From positions 1 through 64,000 of the forward strand of contig NZ_JAPHPW010000024.1 in assembly GCF_026241515.1 (NCBI RefSeq): a stretch of DNA of 64,000 nucleotides, written 5' to 3'. This DNA is from Vibrio sp. 14G-20 (lineage in GTDB: Bacteria; Pseudomonadota; Gammaproteobacteria; Enterobacterales; Vibrionaceae). The position numbers and the translations under genes are program-made. Every line of letters begins with the position of its first letter. Within the stretch, counting starts at the first letter, position 1. This document shows, in pieces, positions 8,638-17,141 of this stretch. Under the pieces are notes generated by a model. It saw nothing but the letters and a program-made list of their open reading frames with translations. It was not told where the DNA came from and searched no databases.

Positions 8638-9150
8638 ATGTCTGTATTACAAGTATTAACATTACCAGATGATCGTCTACGTACCGTGGCGAAACCGGTA
8701 AAAGAAGTTACCCCAGAGATTCAAAAGTTCGTTGATGACATGATTGAAACCATGTACGACGAAGAAGGTATCGGCCTTGCGGCAACGCAAGTAGATTTCC
8801 ACCAGCGCATCGTTGTTATCGATATTTCAGAAACACGTGACGAGCCTATGGTTCTGATCAACCCTGAAATTACCGACAAACGTGGCGAAGATGGTATCGA
8901 AGAAGGCTGTCTATCTGTACCAGGCGCTCGAGCTCTAGTACCTCGCGCTGCAGAAGTAACGGTTAAAGCATTAGACCGTGAAGGCAACGAATTCACATTC
9001 GACGCTGACGACCTTCTGGCTATCTGTGTTCAACACGAACTTGACCACCTAGAAGGCAAGTTGTTTGTTGATTACCTATCGCCACTAAAGCGCAAACGTA
9101 TTCAAGATAAGCTAGCGAAGATTAAACGTTTCAACGAGAAACAAGGTTAA
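8638..9150 (+). CDS. def: peptide deformylase
   Basis: A 170-residue metalloenzyme that removes the N-formyl group from nascent proteins. All three deformylase motifs are intact: GIGLAATQ, EEGCLS and HELDH (the Fe2+ ligands are Cys and the two His). The start at 8638 gives MSVLQVLTLPDDRLR, the usual N-terminus and length. The frame is open upstream to 8563 but the extra 25 residues are not family-like. No strong ribosome site precedes 8638 (only GAGTG). It is followed by fmt, whose product adds the formyl group def removes. Confidence 0.96.
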   Translation: MSVLQVLTLPDDRLRTVAKPVKEVTPEIQKFVDDMIETMYDEEGIGLAATQVDFHQRIVVIDISETRDEPMVLINPEITDKRGEDGIEEGCLSVPGARALVPRAAEVTVKALDREGNEFTFDADDLLAICVQHELDHLEGKLFVDYLSPLKRKRIQDKLAKIKRFNEKQG

Positions 9151-9188
9151 TAACCGCTGCTATTACTAAATTAAGAAGGAAGTCTACC

Positions 9189-10136
9189 TTGAGTCAATCT
9201 TTAAGAATTGTCTTCGCAGGTACTCCGGATTTCGCCGCCCGTCACTTGGCGGCGTTGTTGTCTTCGGAGCATGAAGTTATTGCTGTTTACACACAGCCAG
9301 ATCGTCCAGCAGGCCGCGGTAAAAAACTGACTGCGAGCCCGGTAAAAAACATCGCACTTGAAAACAATATTCCGGTTTACCAGCCAGAAAATTTCAAGTC
9401 AGATGAAGCTAAGCAAGAGCTAGCAGATTTGAATGCTGACATCATGGTCGTTGTCGCTTACGGCTTATTGCTTCCACAAGCTGTATTAGATACGCCTCGC
9501 TTGGGTTGTATCAACGTGCATGGCTCTATCCTACCGCGCTGGCGTGGTGCTGCTCCTATCCAACGCTCTATTTGGGCGGGCGATAAAGAGACTGGCGTGA
9601 CGATCATGCAGATGGATATCGGCCTAGATACCGGTGATATGTTAAGTATCGCAACGCTGCCAATCGAAGCGACAGATACTAGCGCGTCAATGTACGAGAA
9701 GTTAGCGGGCCTTGGCCCTGATGCTCTTGTTGAATGTTTAGCTGACATCGCTTCTGGTAAAGCCGTTGCTGAAAAGCAAGACGACGAACTTGCTAACTAC
9801 GCGAAGAAGCTAAGTAAAGAAGAAGCGCGTATCAACTGGAGTGATGACGCGGCTCATATTGAGCGCTGCGTTCGTGCCTTCAACCCATGGCCAATGAGCC
9901 ACTTTGAAGCTGCCGAAAACAGCATCAAAGTGTGGCAAAGCCGTGTAGCAGAGCAAACCTCTGATGAGCCTGCAGGTACTATTCTGCAAGCCGATAAAAC
10001 GGGTATCTACGTAGCAACAGGACAAGGTGTACTTGTTCTTGAACAGCTGCAAGTACCTGGTAAAAAAGCCATGTCAGTTCAGGATATCTTAAACTCTCGT
10101 GCAAGCTGGTTTGAAGTTGGAACTCAACTTTCTTAA
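9189..10136 (+). CDS. fmt: methionyl-tRNA formyltransferase
   Basis: A 315-residue enzyme that formylates Met-tRNAi using 10-formyl-THF. The N-terminal domain has FAGTPDFAARHL, QPDRPAGRGKK and NVHGSILPRWRGAAPIQ (the formyl-THF site with the catalytic Asn/His region). A C-terminal OB-fold-like domain follows from about 210. The start codon is TTG, chosen because AGAAGGAAG lies 6 nt before it and the next residues SQSLRIVFAGTPDF match the family N-terminus. It is part of the def-fmt-rsmB unit. Confidence 0.96.
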   Translation: MSQSLRIVFAGTPDFAARHLAALLSSEHEVIAVYTQPDRPAGRGKKLTASPVKNIALENNIPVYQPENFKSDEAKQELADLNADIMVVVAYGLLLPQAVLDTPRLGCINVHGSILPRWRGAAPIQRSIWAGDKETGVTIMQMDIGLDTGDMLSIATLPIEATDTSASMYEKLAGLGPDALVECLADIASGKAVAEKQDDELANYAKKLSKEEARINWSDDAAHIERCVRAFNPWPMSHFEAAENSIKVWQSRVAEQTSDEPAGTILQADKTGIYVATGQGVLVLEQLQVPGKKAMSVQDILNSRASWFEVGTQLS

Positions 10137-10179
10137 CCGCTTTTAAAGCTGCCATAAGCGCAGCTTAGAAAACCTTTAC

Positions 10180-10197
10180 GAGGGCAGAGATGCCCTC
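10180..10197 (+). promoter_or_regulatory. hairpin directly before the rsmB reading frame
   Basis: GAGGGCA and TGCCCTC form a 7-bp perfect stem with a GAGA loop. It abuts the ATG at 10198 and ends 30 nt before the ATG at 10228. The GAGG would be the only ribosome-site-like sequence for 10198, so the structure would occlude it. A second inverted repeat (AAGCTGC/GCAGCTT, 10146-10166) lies just upstream. Function unknown. Confidence 0.45.
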
Positions 10198-10227
10198 ATG
10201 TATTCAAATAAATATTCGGTACCCCTC

Positions 10228-11508
10228 ATGAATGTTCGCGCTGCTGCTGCAAATGTCCTATTCCAAGTTGTCGATAAAGGCCACTCTCTTTCACACGCTC
10301 TCCCTGCGGCTCAAAAAACGATCCGCCCGCGAGACCACGCTCTACTGCAAGAGATTTGCTACGGCGCACTTCGTTACCTGCCTCGTCTAGAGTCAATCGC
10401 TAACGAACTAATGGAAAACCCGCTTAAAGGTAAAAAGCGTGTATTCCACCACCTGATTTTGGTGGGCATTTACCAACTGAGCTTCATGCGTATCCCTTCA
10501 CACGCAGCCGTTGCGGAAACCGTTGAGGGCACCAAAACACTGCGTGGTCCAAGCCTAAGTGGTTTGATCAACGCGGTATTGCGTAGCTACCTACGTGACC
10601 AAGAAGAGCTGGATGAGAAAGCGGTTAGCCACAATGCGGGCAAATACGGTCACCCAAGCTGGATTCTAAAAATGCTTCAAGAGAGCTACCCAGATCAATG
10701 GGAGCAACTGGTTGAAGCAAACAACAGCAAGGCACCAATGTGGTTGCGCGTAAACCGCCAACACCACACGCGTGACGAGTATGTTGAACTGCTTAAAAAC
10801 GATAACATTGAATACACACTGCACCCAGAAGCGGCGGATGCCATAAAATTGGCCGCACCTTGCGATGTGACTTTACTACCGGGCTTCGATAGAGGCTGGG
10901 TATCAGTACAAGACGCAGCAGCTCAGCTTTCTGTAGATTACCTAACACCAAAAGATGGTGAGCTAATCCTAGACTGTTGTGCAGCGCCAGGCGGTAAAAC
11001 CGCACACATTCTTGAGCACACGAACGACACTGAAGTGGTTGCGATTGACTGTGACATTAAACGCCTAGACCGTGTTTACGATAACCTTGAACGCCTACAA
11101 CTGCGTGCCGACGTAATTTGTGGCGATGCTCGCTACCCTGAAGAGTGGTGGATGGGCGATAAGTTTGACCGTATCCTACTTGATGCACCTTGTTCAGCGA
11201 CGGGTGTAATCCGCCGTCATCCTGACATCAAGTGGCTACGCCGTGCATCTGATATTGATGCACTCGCTGAGCTACAAAGTGAGATCATGGATGCAATGTG
11301 GCGTCAGTTGAAAGAAGGCGGCACCATGGTTTACGCGACATGTTCTATCACACCGCAAGAGAACGTTCTGCAAGTGAAAGCTTTCCTAGAGCGTACCGAG
11401 AACGCAACGCTAGTTGGGTCTGATATCGAAAATCCGGGTCGTCAAATACTGCCTGGTGAAGAAGATATGGATGGCTTCTACTACGCAGTTCTAGTAAAAC
11501 AGGCATAA
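10228..11508 (+). CDS. rsmB: 16S rRNA (cytosine(967)-C5)-methyltransferase
   Basis: A 426-residue RsmB (Sun/Fmu). The N-terminal NusB-like RNA-binding domain spans about 1-140 and the Rossmann methyltransferase domain about 230-426. SAM motif I is CCAAPGGKTAHILE, motif IV DAPCSATGVIRRHPD (catalytic-cycle cysteine) and motif VI TCSITPQEN (nucleophile cysteine). I favour ATG 10228 because MNVRAAAANVLFQVV is the vibrio N-terminus I recall. An in-frame ATG at 10198 adds ten residues and cannot be excluded. It ends the def-fmt-rsmB unit with a strong terminator. Confidence 0.94.
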   Translation: MNVRAAAANVLFQVVDKGHSLSHALPAAQKTIRPRDHALLQEICYGALRYLPRLESIANELMENPLKGKKRVFHHLILVGIYQLSFMRIPSHAAVAETVEGTKTLRGPSLSGLINAVLRSYLRDQEELDEKAVSHNAGKYGHPSWILKMLQESYPDQWEQLVEANNSKAPMWLRVNRQHHTRDEYVELLKNDNIEYTLHPEAADAIKLAAPCDVTLLPGFDRGWVSVQDAAAQLSVDYLTPKDGELILDCCAAPGGKTAHILEHTNDTEVVAIDCDIKRLDRVYDNLERLQLRADVICGDARYPEEWWMGDKFDRILLDAPCSATGVIRRHPDIKWLRRASDIDALAELQSEIMDAMWRQLKEGGTMVYATCSITPQENVLQVKAFLERTENATLVGSDIENPGRQILPGEEDMDGFYYAVLVKQA

Positions 11509-11513
11509 CAACT

Positions 11514-11555
11514 AACAGCGGCTAAGAATTTATTTCTTAGCCGCTGTTTCTTTCT
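11514..11555 (+). terminator. rho-independent terminator of def-fmt-rsmB
   Basis: A 15-bp perfect stem (AACAGCGGCTAAGAA with TTCTTAGCCGCTGTT) has a 5-nt loop and ends in TTTCTTTCT. Confidence 0.92.
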
Positions 11556-11617
11556 AGTGCATTATCGAAGCAAAATGAAATCACTAGAATTACAAAGGCA
11601 AAAATAAGAGAAAGGCT

Positions 11618-12994
11618 ATGAAGATCATTATCCTAGGTGCTGGACAAGTAGGCGGGACCCTTGCTGAAAACCTAGTAGGTGAAAACAATGACATCACGAT
11701 CGTCGACCGTAATGCCGACCGACTGCGTGAACTTCAAGACAAATATGACCTTAGGGTTGTAAACGGCTATGCCAGCCACCCGAACACACTACGTGAAGCG
11801 GGTGCACAAGATGCCGACATGTTGGTTGCCGTAACCAACATGGATGAAACCAACATGGCCGCATGTCAGGTTGCCTTCTCTCTTTTCAACACGCCAAACC
11901 GAATTGCCCGTATTCGTTCTCCAGAATATCTGGAAGAGAAAGAAGCGCTGTTCAAATCTGGTGCTATCCCTGTCGATCACCTGATCGCACCGGAAGAACT
12001 GGTCACCAGCTACATAGAACGTTTGATTCAGTACCCAGGCGCACTACAAGTAGTAAGTTTTGCAGAACAGAAAGTGAGCCTAGTGGCGGTAAAAGCCTAC
12101 TATGGTGGTCCACTGGTGGGTAATGCACTGTCTGCTTTACGTGAGCACATGCCGCACATTGATACACGTGTGGCGGCTATCTTTCGTCAAGGTCGCCCTA
12201 TTCGCCCACAAGGCACCACCATCATTGAAGCCGATGATGAAGTATTCTTTGTCGCCGCAAGTAACCATATCCGCTCAGTAATGAGTGAGCTGCAACGCCT
12301 AGAGAAACCGTACCGCCGCATCATGATTGTTGGTGGTGGTAACATTGGTGCAAGCTTGGCGAAACGCCTTGAGCAGAGCTACAGCATCAAGCTTATCGAA
12401 CGCAGCTACACACGAGCAGAGAAGCTATCGGAAGAATTAGAAAACACCATCGTATTCTGTGGTGATGCGGCAGACCAAGAGCTGCTAACTGAAGAGAACA
12501 TCGATCAGGTTGATGTGTTCATCGCCCTAACCAATGAAGATGAAACCAACATCATGTCAGCAATGCTGGCTAAACGCATGGGTGCCAAGAAGGTAATGGT
12601 ACTGATTCAGCGCGGTGCTTACGTAGACCTTGTTCAGGGTGGTGTGATTGATATTGCTATCTCTCCACAGCAAGCGACCATTTCTGCGCTGCTTACTCAC
12701 GTTCGTCGTGCTGATATTGTAAACGTATCATCTCTACGTCGCGGCGCTGCAGAGGCGATCGAAGCGATTGCTCACGGTGACGAAACGACATCTAAAGTCG
12801 TTGGCCGAGCAATTGGCGACATCAAACTGCCACCGGGCACGACTATTGGTGCGATTGTTCGCGGAGAAGAGGTACTTATCGCGCACGATAGAACCGTAAT
12901 CGAACAGGATGACCACGTAGTGATGTTCCTAGTGGACAAGAAATACGTACCTGATGTTGAGTCTCTATTCCAACCGAGCCCGTTCTTCTTGTAG
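11618..12994 (+). CDS. trkA: Trk system potassium uptake regulatory subunit TrkA
   Basis: A 458-residue peripheral membrane protein that gates the TrkH K+ channel. It contains two tandem RCK units. Each starts with an NAD-binding Rossmann loop (GAGQVGGTLAENL at 7-19 and GGGNIGASLAKRL near 240) and ends in a TrkA-C domain. Paired DMDETN/NEDETN segments in the repeats mark the duplication. Length is the same as the E. coli protein. AGAAAGGC precedes the ATG. trkH follows 48 nt later, so gate and channel are made together. Confidence 0.97.
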   Translation: MKIIILGAGQVGGTLAENLVGENNDITIVDRNADRLRELQDKYDLRVVNGYASHPNTLREAGAQDADMLVAVTNMDETNMAACQVAFSLFNTPNRIARIRSPEYLEEKEALFKSGAIPVDHLIAPEELVTSYIERLIQYPGALQVVSFAEQKVSLVAVKAYYGGPLVGNALSALREHMPHIDTRVAAIFRQGRPIRPQGTTIIEADDEVFFVAASNHIRSVMSELQRLEKPYRRIMIVGGGNIGASLAKRLEQSYSIKLIERSYTRAEKLSEELENTIVFCGDAADQELLTEENIDQVDVFIALTNEDETNIMSAMLAKRMGAKKVMVLIQRGAYVDLVQGGVIDIAISPQQATISALLTHVRRADIVNVSSLRRGAAEAIEAIAHGDETTSKVVGRAIGDIKLPPGTTIGAIVRGEEVLIAHDRTVIEQDDHVVMFLVDKKYVPDVESLFQPSPFFL

Positions 12995-13042
12995 TCTTGT
13001 TCTCATAAGTCTTCACGTAACAACGCGCTTAGGCATTAAGCT

Positions 13043-14488
13043 ATGGTCAATTTTCGTCCGATATTATTAGTGATAGGGTTAGTGTTATCAAAACTCGCCC
13101 TTTTCATGTACATCCCTACATTGGTTGCCTTTTTTACTGGCACCGGTGGTTTCCTCGAGTTTGGTCAATCGGTAGTGATCACGCACATCGTCGCGTTCAT
13201 ATGCTTGAGTTTAGGCCGTTCAGCTAAGTTCCGACTTGGGGTTCGGGACATGTTCCTGATCACCTCCCTAGTGTGGACAATAGCCAGTGCCTTCGCCGCG
13301 CTGCCGTTTGTGTTCATCAACCACATCAGCTTCACTGACGCCTACTTTGAAACCATGTCCGGTATTACCACAACAGGTTCCACGGTATTAAGTGGCTTAG
13401 ACAGCATGGCACCAAGTATTCTATTGTGGCGCTCTATACTGCAGTGGCTCGGTGGCATAGGTTTCATCGTAATGGCGGTAGCGGTACTGCCGATGCTCAA
13501 CGTCGGTGGTATGCGCCTCTTCCAAACCGAATCATCTGATTGGTCAGATAAAAGCAGCCCAAGAGCGAAAACCGTCGCCAAGAACATCGTTGCGGTTTAT
13601 CTAGTATTAACTGGCCTATGTTTGGTGAGCTACCTGTTTGCAGGCATGAGTGTGTTTGATGCCATCAACCACTCATTCACAACGCTCTCTACAGGCGGTT
13701 ACTCAACCTCAGATGGCTCAATGAACCACTTCTCCAACAGCGCTCACTGGGTGGGCACCGTGTTCATGTTCTTAGGTGGCCTACCATTCCTACTTTTTGT
13801 CAGTGCGCTGCGCGGTAGAAAGCTCTCTATCCTCTACAAAGATGCCCAAGTGAGAGGCTTCGCTTACCTATTCTTATTCACCAGTGCTGTGATATCCACA
13901 TGGCTGGTGCTCAGAGATGGCTACACGGTATTGGATGCCATGCGTGTCTCGATGTTCAACATAGTGTCGGTTGTAACAACCACAGGCTTTGGCTTGGAAG
14001 ACTTCACTGCGTGGGGCGCACTGCCTACCACCTTGTTTGCCTTCCTTATGATGGCGGGCGCATGTTCGGGTTCAACTTCTGGTGGTATCAAAATCTTCCG
14101 CTTCCAGATAGCGATGACTATGCTTCACAAACAGATGATGAAACTGATTCACCCATCAGGCGTGTTTGTTCAACGTTATAACCAACGCCCTGTCAGTGAC
14201 GACATCGTGCGTTCATTGGTGGCGTTTGGTTTGATGTTCTTTATTACGATTATCTTAATTGCTGGTGGCTTGAGTGCGATGGGTTTAGACCCAATCACCA
14301 GTATCTCAGGCGCTATTACTGCAGTTGCCAACGTTGGCCCAGGCATGGGCAGCGTGATTGGCCCGACGGGTAACTTTGCTCCACTGCCAGACGCAGCTAA
14401 GTGGTTATTAAGCCTAGGTATGTTGATGGGAAGGCTTGAGATATTAACGCTAATTGTTCTATTCTTCCCAGCCTTCTGGCGACGCTAA
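13043..14488 (+). CDS. trkH: Trk system potassium channel subunit TrkH
   Basis: A 481-residue inner-membrane protein of the SKT family with four M1-P-M2 repeats. Selectivity-filter segments are seen as TTTGST (repeat 1), STGGYST (2), TTTGFG (3) and NVGPGMG (4). About ten hydrophobic helices are visible. It forms the K+-translocating channel that associates with TrkA encoded upstream. A DUF3157 gene follows 26 nt downstream and may be co-transcribed. Confidence 0.96.
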   Translation: MVNFRPILLVIGLVLSKLALFMYIPTLVAFFTGTGGFLEFGQSVVITHIVAFICLSLGRSAKFRLGVRDMFLITSLVWTIASAFAALPFVFINHISFTDAYFETMSGITTTGSTVLSGLDSMAPSILLWRSILQWLGGIGFIVMAVAVLPMLNVGGMRLFQTESSDWSDKSSPRAKTVAKNIVAVYLVLTGLCLVSYLFAGMSVFDAINHSFTTLSTGGYSTSDGSMNHFSNSAHWVGTVFMFLGGLPFLLFVSALRGRKLSILYKDAQVRGFAYLFLFTSAVISTWLVLRDGYTVLDAMRVSMFNIVSVVTTTGFGLEDFTAWGALPTTLFAFLMMAGACSGSTSGGIKIFRFQIAMTMLHKQMMKLIHPSGVFVQRYNQRPVSDDIVRSLVAFGLMFFITIILIAGGLSAMGLDPITSISGAITAVANVGPGMGSVIGPTGNFAPLPDAAKWLLSLGMLMGRLEILTLIVLFFPAFWRR

Positions 14489-14514
14489 TTGCACGAATAT
14501 TTAAGGAAACAGAG

Positions 14515-15090
14515 ATGAAATCATACCTACTTATCGCAAGCGCACTGCTGAGCAGTTCAGCCTTCGCCGACCAAATGGTAACTCTTCAAGATGGAAAACA
14601 GATACTGCTGAAAGACGACTTTACGTGGCAGTACGTGGCACAGAAGCAAACGGAAGAAGCAGCGACAACATCAGAGATCGCCGTGCCTGTCGCAGCAGCG
14701 CCTGTTATGGCAGTTCCTGTGGCGACTAACGTGCGTGGTACGACGATTGTCGTTGATAGCAAAAAGCCAAGCTTGCAGCTATCTCAGTCAGGAGTTGATG
14801 TAGTGCTAGGCGCGAGTCACTATGAAGGTGGTGAGCTGATTATTCCAACCGCGATTACCAACCAAAGCACACAAGCCGTGATCTTAGTATCGGTAAAACT
14901 CGACCTGTATTCAGCGAGCGGTGAATTATTAGAAGAGAAAACGGTAGCCATTTGGAAATCGATTAAGCGTATGGCAGATACCTACCTTCGACCAAAAACA
15001 GATGCCGAAGGTACTTCCATCAAACTAGCGGTTGAACAGCACCCTGAGTACCAAATCAAAGCTGAAATCGTTGAAGTGCTGACTCGTTAA
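14515..15090 (+). CDS. DUF3157 family exported protein
   Basis: A 191-residue protein with a cleavable signal peptide (MKSYLLIASALLSSSAFA, cut after residue 18). MVTLQDGKQILLKDDFTWQYV follows, the conserved N-terminal motif of DUF3157. An Ala/Val/Pro-rich linker (about 55-80) precedes a beta-rich domain. Periplasmic, function unknown. AAGGAAA precedes the ATG. It follows trkH closely and overlaps the convergent trhA stop by 4 nt, an order I associate with vibrios. Confidence 0.85.
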   Translation: MKSYLLIASALLSSSAFADQMVTLQDGKQILLKDDFTWQYVAQKQTEEAATTSEIAVPVAAAPVMAVPVATNVRGTTIVVDSKKPSLQLSQSGVDVVLGASHYEGGELIIPTAITNQSTQAVILVSVKLDLYSASGELLEEKTVAIWKSIKRMADTYLRPKTDAEGTSIKLAVEQHPEYQIKAEIVEVLTR

Positions 15091-15740
15091 ACCGGAGTCA
15101 CATATAGATAGATAGCGAAGAAATGGCAAGCGCAGCCCGCCAACACAAACAAGTGCCAGATGGCATGATTGTAAGGGATGCGTTTTGCCACATAAAAAAT
15201 CACTCCCAGCGAGTAAATCACACCACCGAGTGCTAGTAGCACCAAACCACCCATCTCGATATTCATCGCCAGTTGATACACCACAATCAATGACAACCAC
15301 CCCATCGCCAAGTAAGTCACCAGTGACAAACGCTTAAATCGGTAGACGAAGGCAATCTTCATAATGATGCCCACCAACGCGATACCCCAAATCACCGCCA
15401 TCAAGCCCATCGCTAATGGTGTTCTTAAACTCACCAATAAAAATGGCGTGTAGCTGCCCGCGATCAGTAAGTAGATCGCACAGTGATCGAGGGTTTTCAG
15501 TAGGCGCTTAGTCTTTTCTGTGGTGATCGAGTGATAAAGCGTGGAAGCGAGAAAAAGTAGGATAATGCTGCTGCCATACACCGCCATGCTCGCAATAGTC
15601 AGCATGTCGGCTTGATGGTCAAATGCACGAATCAGTAGCAGGATTAAACCAACCACGCCAAGCACAACACCCAAGCCATGGGTTATCGCATTGGCGTGTT
15701 CTTCTATGTCACTGTATTCGCTCGCCGATGATGCAGACAT
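15087..15740 (-). CDS. trhA: hemolysin III family / PAQR membrane protein TrhA (YqfA-like)
   Basis: A 217-residue membrane protein with about seven transmembrane helices. PAQR/hemolysin-III signatures are present: EEHANAITHGLG near the N-terminus, STLYHS (about 83-88), the DHCAIYLLIAGSYTPF motif, and the C-terminal NHAIWHLFVLAGCACHF with its His pair. The conserved Asp and His residues suggest a metal-dependent hydrolase-like fold. The E. coli homologue is linked to membrane-fluidity and energy homeostasis, not to true haemolysis. A perfect 24-bp palindrome lies 46 nt upstream (see separate entry), which suggests fatty-acid regulation. Confidence 0.92.
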   Translation of the reverse strand: MSASSASEYSDIEEHANAITHGLGVVLGVVGLILLLIRAFDHQADMLTIASMAVYGSSIILLFLASTLYHSITTEKTKRLLKTLDHCAIYLLIAGSYTPFLLVSLRTPLAMGLMAVIWGIALVGIIMKIAFVYRFKRLSLVTYLAMGWLSLIVVYQLAMNIEMGGLVLLALGGVIYSLGVIFYVAKRIPYNHAIWHLFVLAGCACHFFAIYLYVTPV

Positions 15741-15785
15741 GATTATCCTACTAGAGTAAATGTTCGATTTGCCTAGTATTGCATA

Positions 15786-15809
15786 TTAAGCTTACACGTG
15801 TAAGCTTAA
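15786..15809 (-). promoter_or_regulatory. 24-bp perfect palindrome upstream of trhA, FabR-like operator
   Basis: Half-site TTAAGCTTACAC is followed directly by its exact reverse complement GTGTAAGCTTAA, centred between 15797 and 15798. The TACACGTGTA core resembles the operators of FabR (YijC), the repressor of unsaturated fatty acid synthesis genes. yqfA/trhA is, as I recall, a reported FabR target in gamma-proteobacteria. The assignment to FabR is inference; the palindrome is seen directly. Confidence 0.7.
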
Positions 15810-15896
15810 ATTTTTATGGCATCTTTTATGACATCGATGACGTCTAAACTGTTTGATGAAGCTAAGGTCTCTAAAGCTAAAGAACCAAAGAGCTAA

Positions 15897-16688
15897 CTAA
15901 GAAGCGTTGTCTAGATACTCAAGTACCATCTTGCCTGCATCTTGTGGTGACGTATCCAATGGCACACTCAATTGACGCTGCAGCTGACCAATACCTAACA
16001 AGCTCGCCAACATACCTTTTGCACCATCGCGATTACGGTCTATCTCAAACCACAATTTAAGCTCGGTTTCATCACGATGAGCCACCACTTCTAGCTCACG
16101 CCAGCGACCATGATATGGGCCAGTGGTAGGAACAAACTCAAACTCTTGAACAAATGGCAGTTCAAAGCCTTCTACCGCTTCACACTCAACTTGGCGAATG
16201 CGTAAGCCTTGAGCTTCAAGTTCATTAAAAATACCATCGAGAAGTGCATCTGGGCGAACCGTTAAAATATCCTTATCCGATGGGTCAATCGCCATCGCAA
16301 TATCTAATCCGGTTTCAAGCCATACTTTTGAATCACCAATCGTCACTGGGGTATTCAACGGAACATCAAACTCACACTCGAAATCACGGGTTTCACCCGG
16401 CTGAATAACAAAGGCATACGGTAGGCTCCATTTGGCCAACGAGTATGTCTGGTGCATTCGACGCTTTTGACCGCCCTCTTGTCTCTGCGAATTCATGGTG
16501 ACTTCTTTAACATAACGACAGCACAGATTGAGATCGATGTTGTCGATCTCCTGCGGCTGAGCGCCACCATACACATGCACAATAATGCTCGCCTTTTGCC
16601 CTGGATAAAGCACTTCCTGTTGCAATACAGAATCTACCTTGGCAGACCCAATACCAAAACTTGCTAACGTTTTCTTTAAGAACGACAT
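15897..16688 (-). CDS. sporulation control protein Spo0M family (arrestin-like)
   Basis: A 263-residue protein of the Spo0M/SpoOM family. It has an N-terminal arrestin-like beta-sandwich with VDSVLQQEVLYPGQKASIIVHVYGG (residues 18-42), and a later WFEIDRNRD-x-LG segment typical of the group. It is soluble, with no signal peptide. In Bacillus Spo0M affects sporulation and cytoskeleton. In non-sporulating gamma-proteobacteria the role is unknown. I choose ATG 16688 because AAGGAGG lies 5 nt upstream. A GTG two codons earlier overlaps that ribosome site. It stands alone on the minus strand. Confidence 0.88.
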   Translation of the reverse strand: MSFLKKTLASFGIGSAKVDSVLQQEVLYPGQKASIIVHVYGGAQPQEIDNIDLNLCCRYVKEVTMNSQRQEGGQKRRMHQTYSLAKWSLPYAFVIQPGETRDFECEFDVPLNTPVTIGDSKVWLETGLDIAMAIDPSDKDILTVRPDALLDGIFNELEAQGLRIRQVECEAVEGFELPFVQEFEFVPTTGPYHGRWRELEVVAHRDETELKLWFEIDRNRDGAKGMLASLLGIGQLQRQLSVPLDTSPQDAGKMVLEYLDNAS

Positions 16689-16827
16689 ATGCACCTCCTT
16701 TAAAGCATCATCTTAAGCCTGAAAGAGGTTCAAACTCAAATATACTGCTCACACTATTTTAGCTCTAATATCGTCTATTTATCACTCAGGCGTCGATCGA
16801 TAAGTTAGATAGTGATAATCTAAGCCT

Positions 16828-16845
16828 TGATATGCATGCATATCA
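16828..16845. repeat. 18-bp perfect palindrome at the start of the small ORF
   Basis: TGATATGCATGCATATCA is an exact inverted repeat containing the ATG at 16832. It could be an operator or an RNA hairpin covering the start codon. A weaker inverted repeat (TTAGAT/ATCTAA, 16805-16823) lies just upstream. Confidence 0.5.
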
Positions 16846-16963
16846 TTATCCTGATTTACTATTAGGATTGGCGAAAGCCAGACGAGTGACTCTTCAAGAA
16901 ATTGAGGCGGACCTCATGGTAAATCAGGCCATTAGATTGGCAATGGATATGCCTGACCGTTAG
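16832..16963 (+). CDS. uncharacterised small ORF 1 (43 residues from ATG)
   Basis: From the ATG at 16832 the frame encodes 43 residues. A mixed helical-looking segment (LGLAKARRVTLQEIEADL, then MVNQAIRLAMDMPDR) reads like real protein with balanced charges. The frame is open back to 16769 and the extra 21 residues (including SIDKLDSDNLSLD) also look protein-like. That stretch has no ATG, GTG or TTG start, so either ATG 16832 is used or this is the remnant of a longer gene. No clear ribosome site is visible. The stop at 16961-16963 is 8 nt before the next small ORF. I recognise no family. Too short for most gene callers. Confidence 0.4.
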   Translation: MHAYHYPDLLLGLAKARRVTLQEIEADLMVNQAIRLAMDMPDR

Positions 16964-16971
16964 GTAAATGA

Positions 16972-17139
16972 ATGCGCCCAACAGCTGTCAGGTTCTCGCA
17001 CACCAACCGTAGTGCGATGCGTCGTCGTAGTGGCTTTGTTGCTGCTCCAACGGCAAAGAAATTGGCTCCTACAATGACTCTAGTTCAGAAGACTGCTTTA
17101 TTGGCACCTACTGCAACAAAAGTAATTAAAGCCGCTTAA
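16972..17139 (+). CDS. uncharacterised small, entirely non-acidic basic protein (55 residues)
   Basis: A 55-residue frame starting MRPTAVRFSHTNR, containing a second in-frame ATG at 17017. It has no Asp or Glu and about eleven Arg/Lys, including MRRRSG. The second half repeats an Ala-Pro-Thr motif three times (APTAKK, APTMT, APTATK), a composition reminiscent of nucleoid or histone-H1-like tails. A TTAGGT sequence 8 nt upstream could serve as a weak ribosome site, and the start may be coupled to ORF 1. The stop is 2 nt before a strong terminator. I recognise no family and propose no function. Confidence 0.5.
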   Translation: MRPTAVRFSHTNRSAMRRRSGFVAAPTAKKLAPTMTLVQKTALLAPTATKVIKAA

Positions 17140-17141
17140 CG

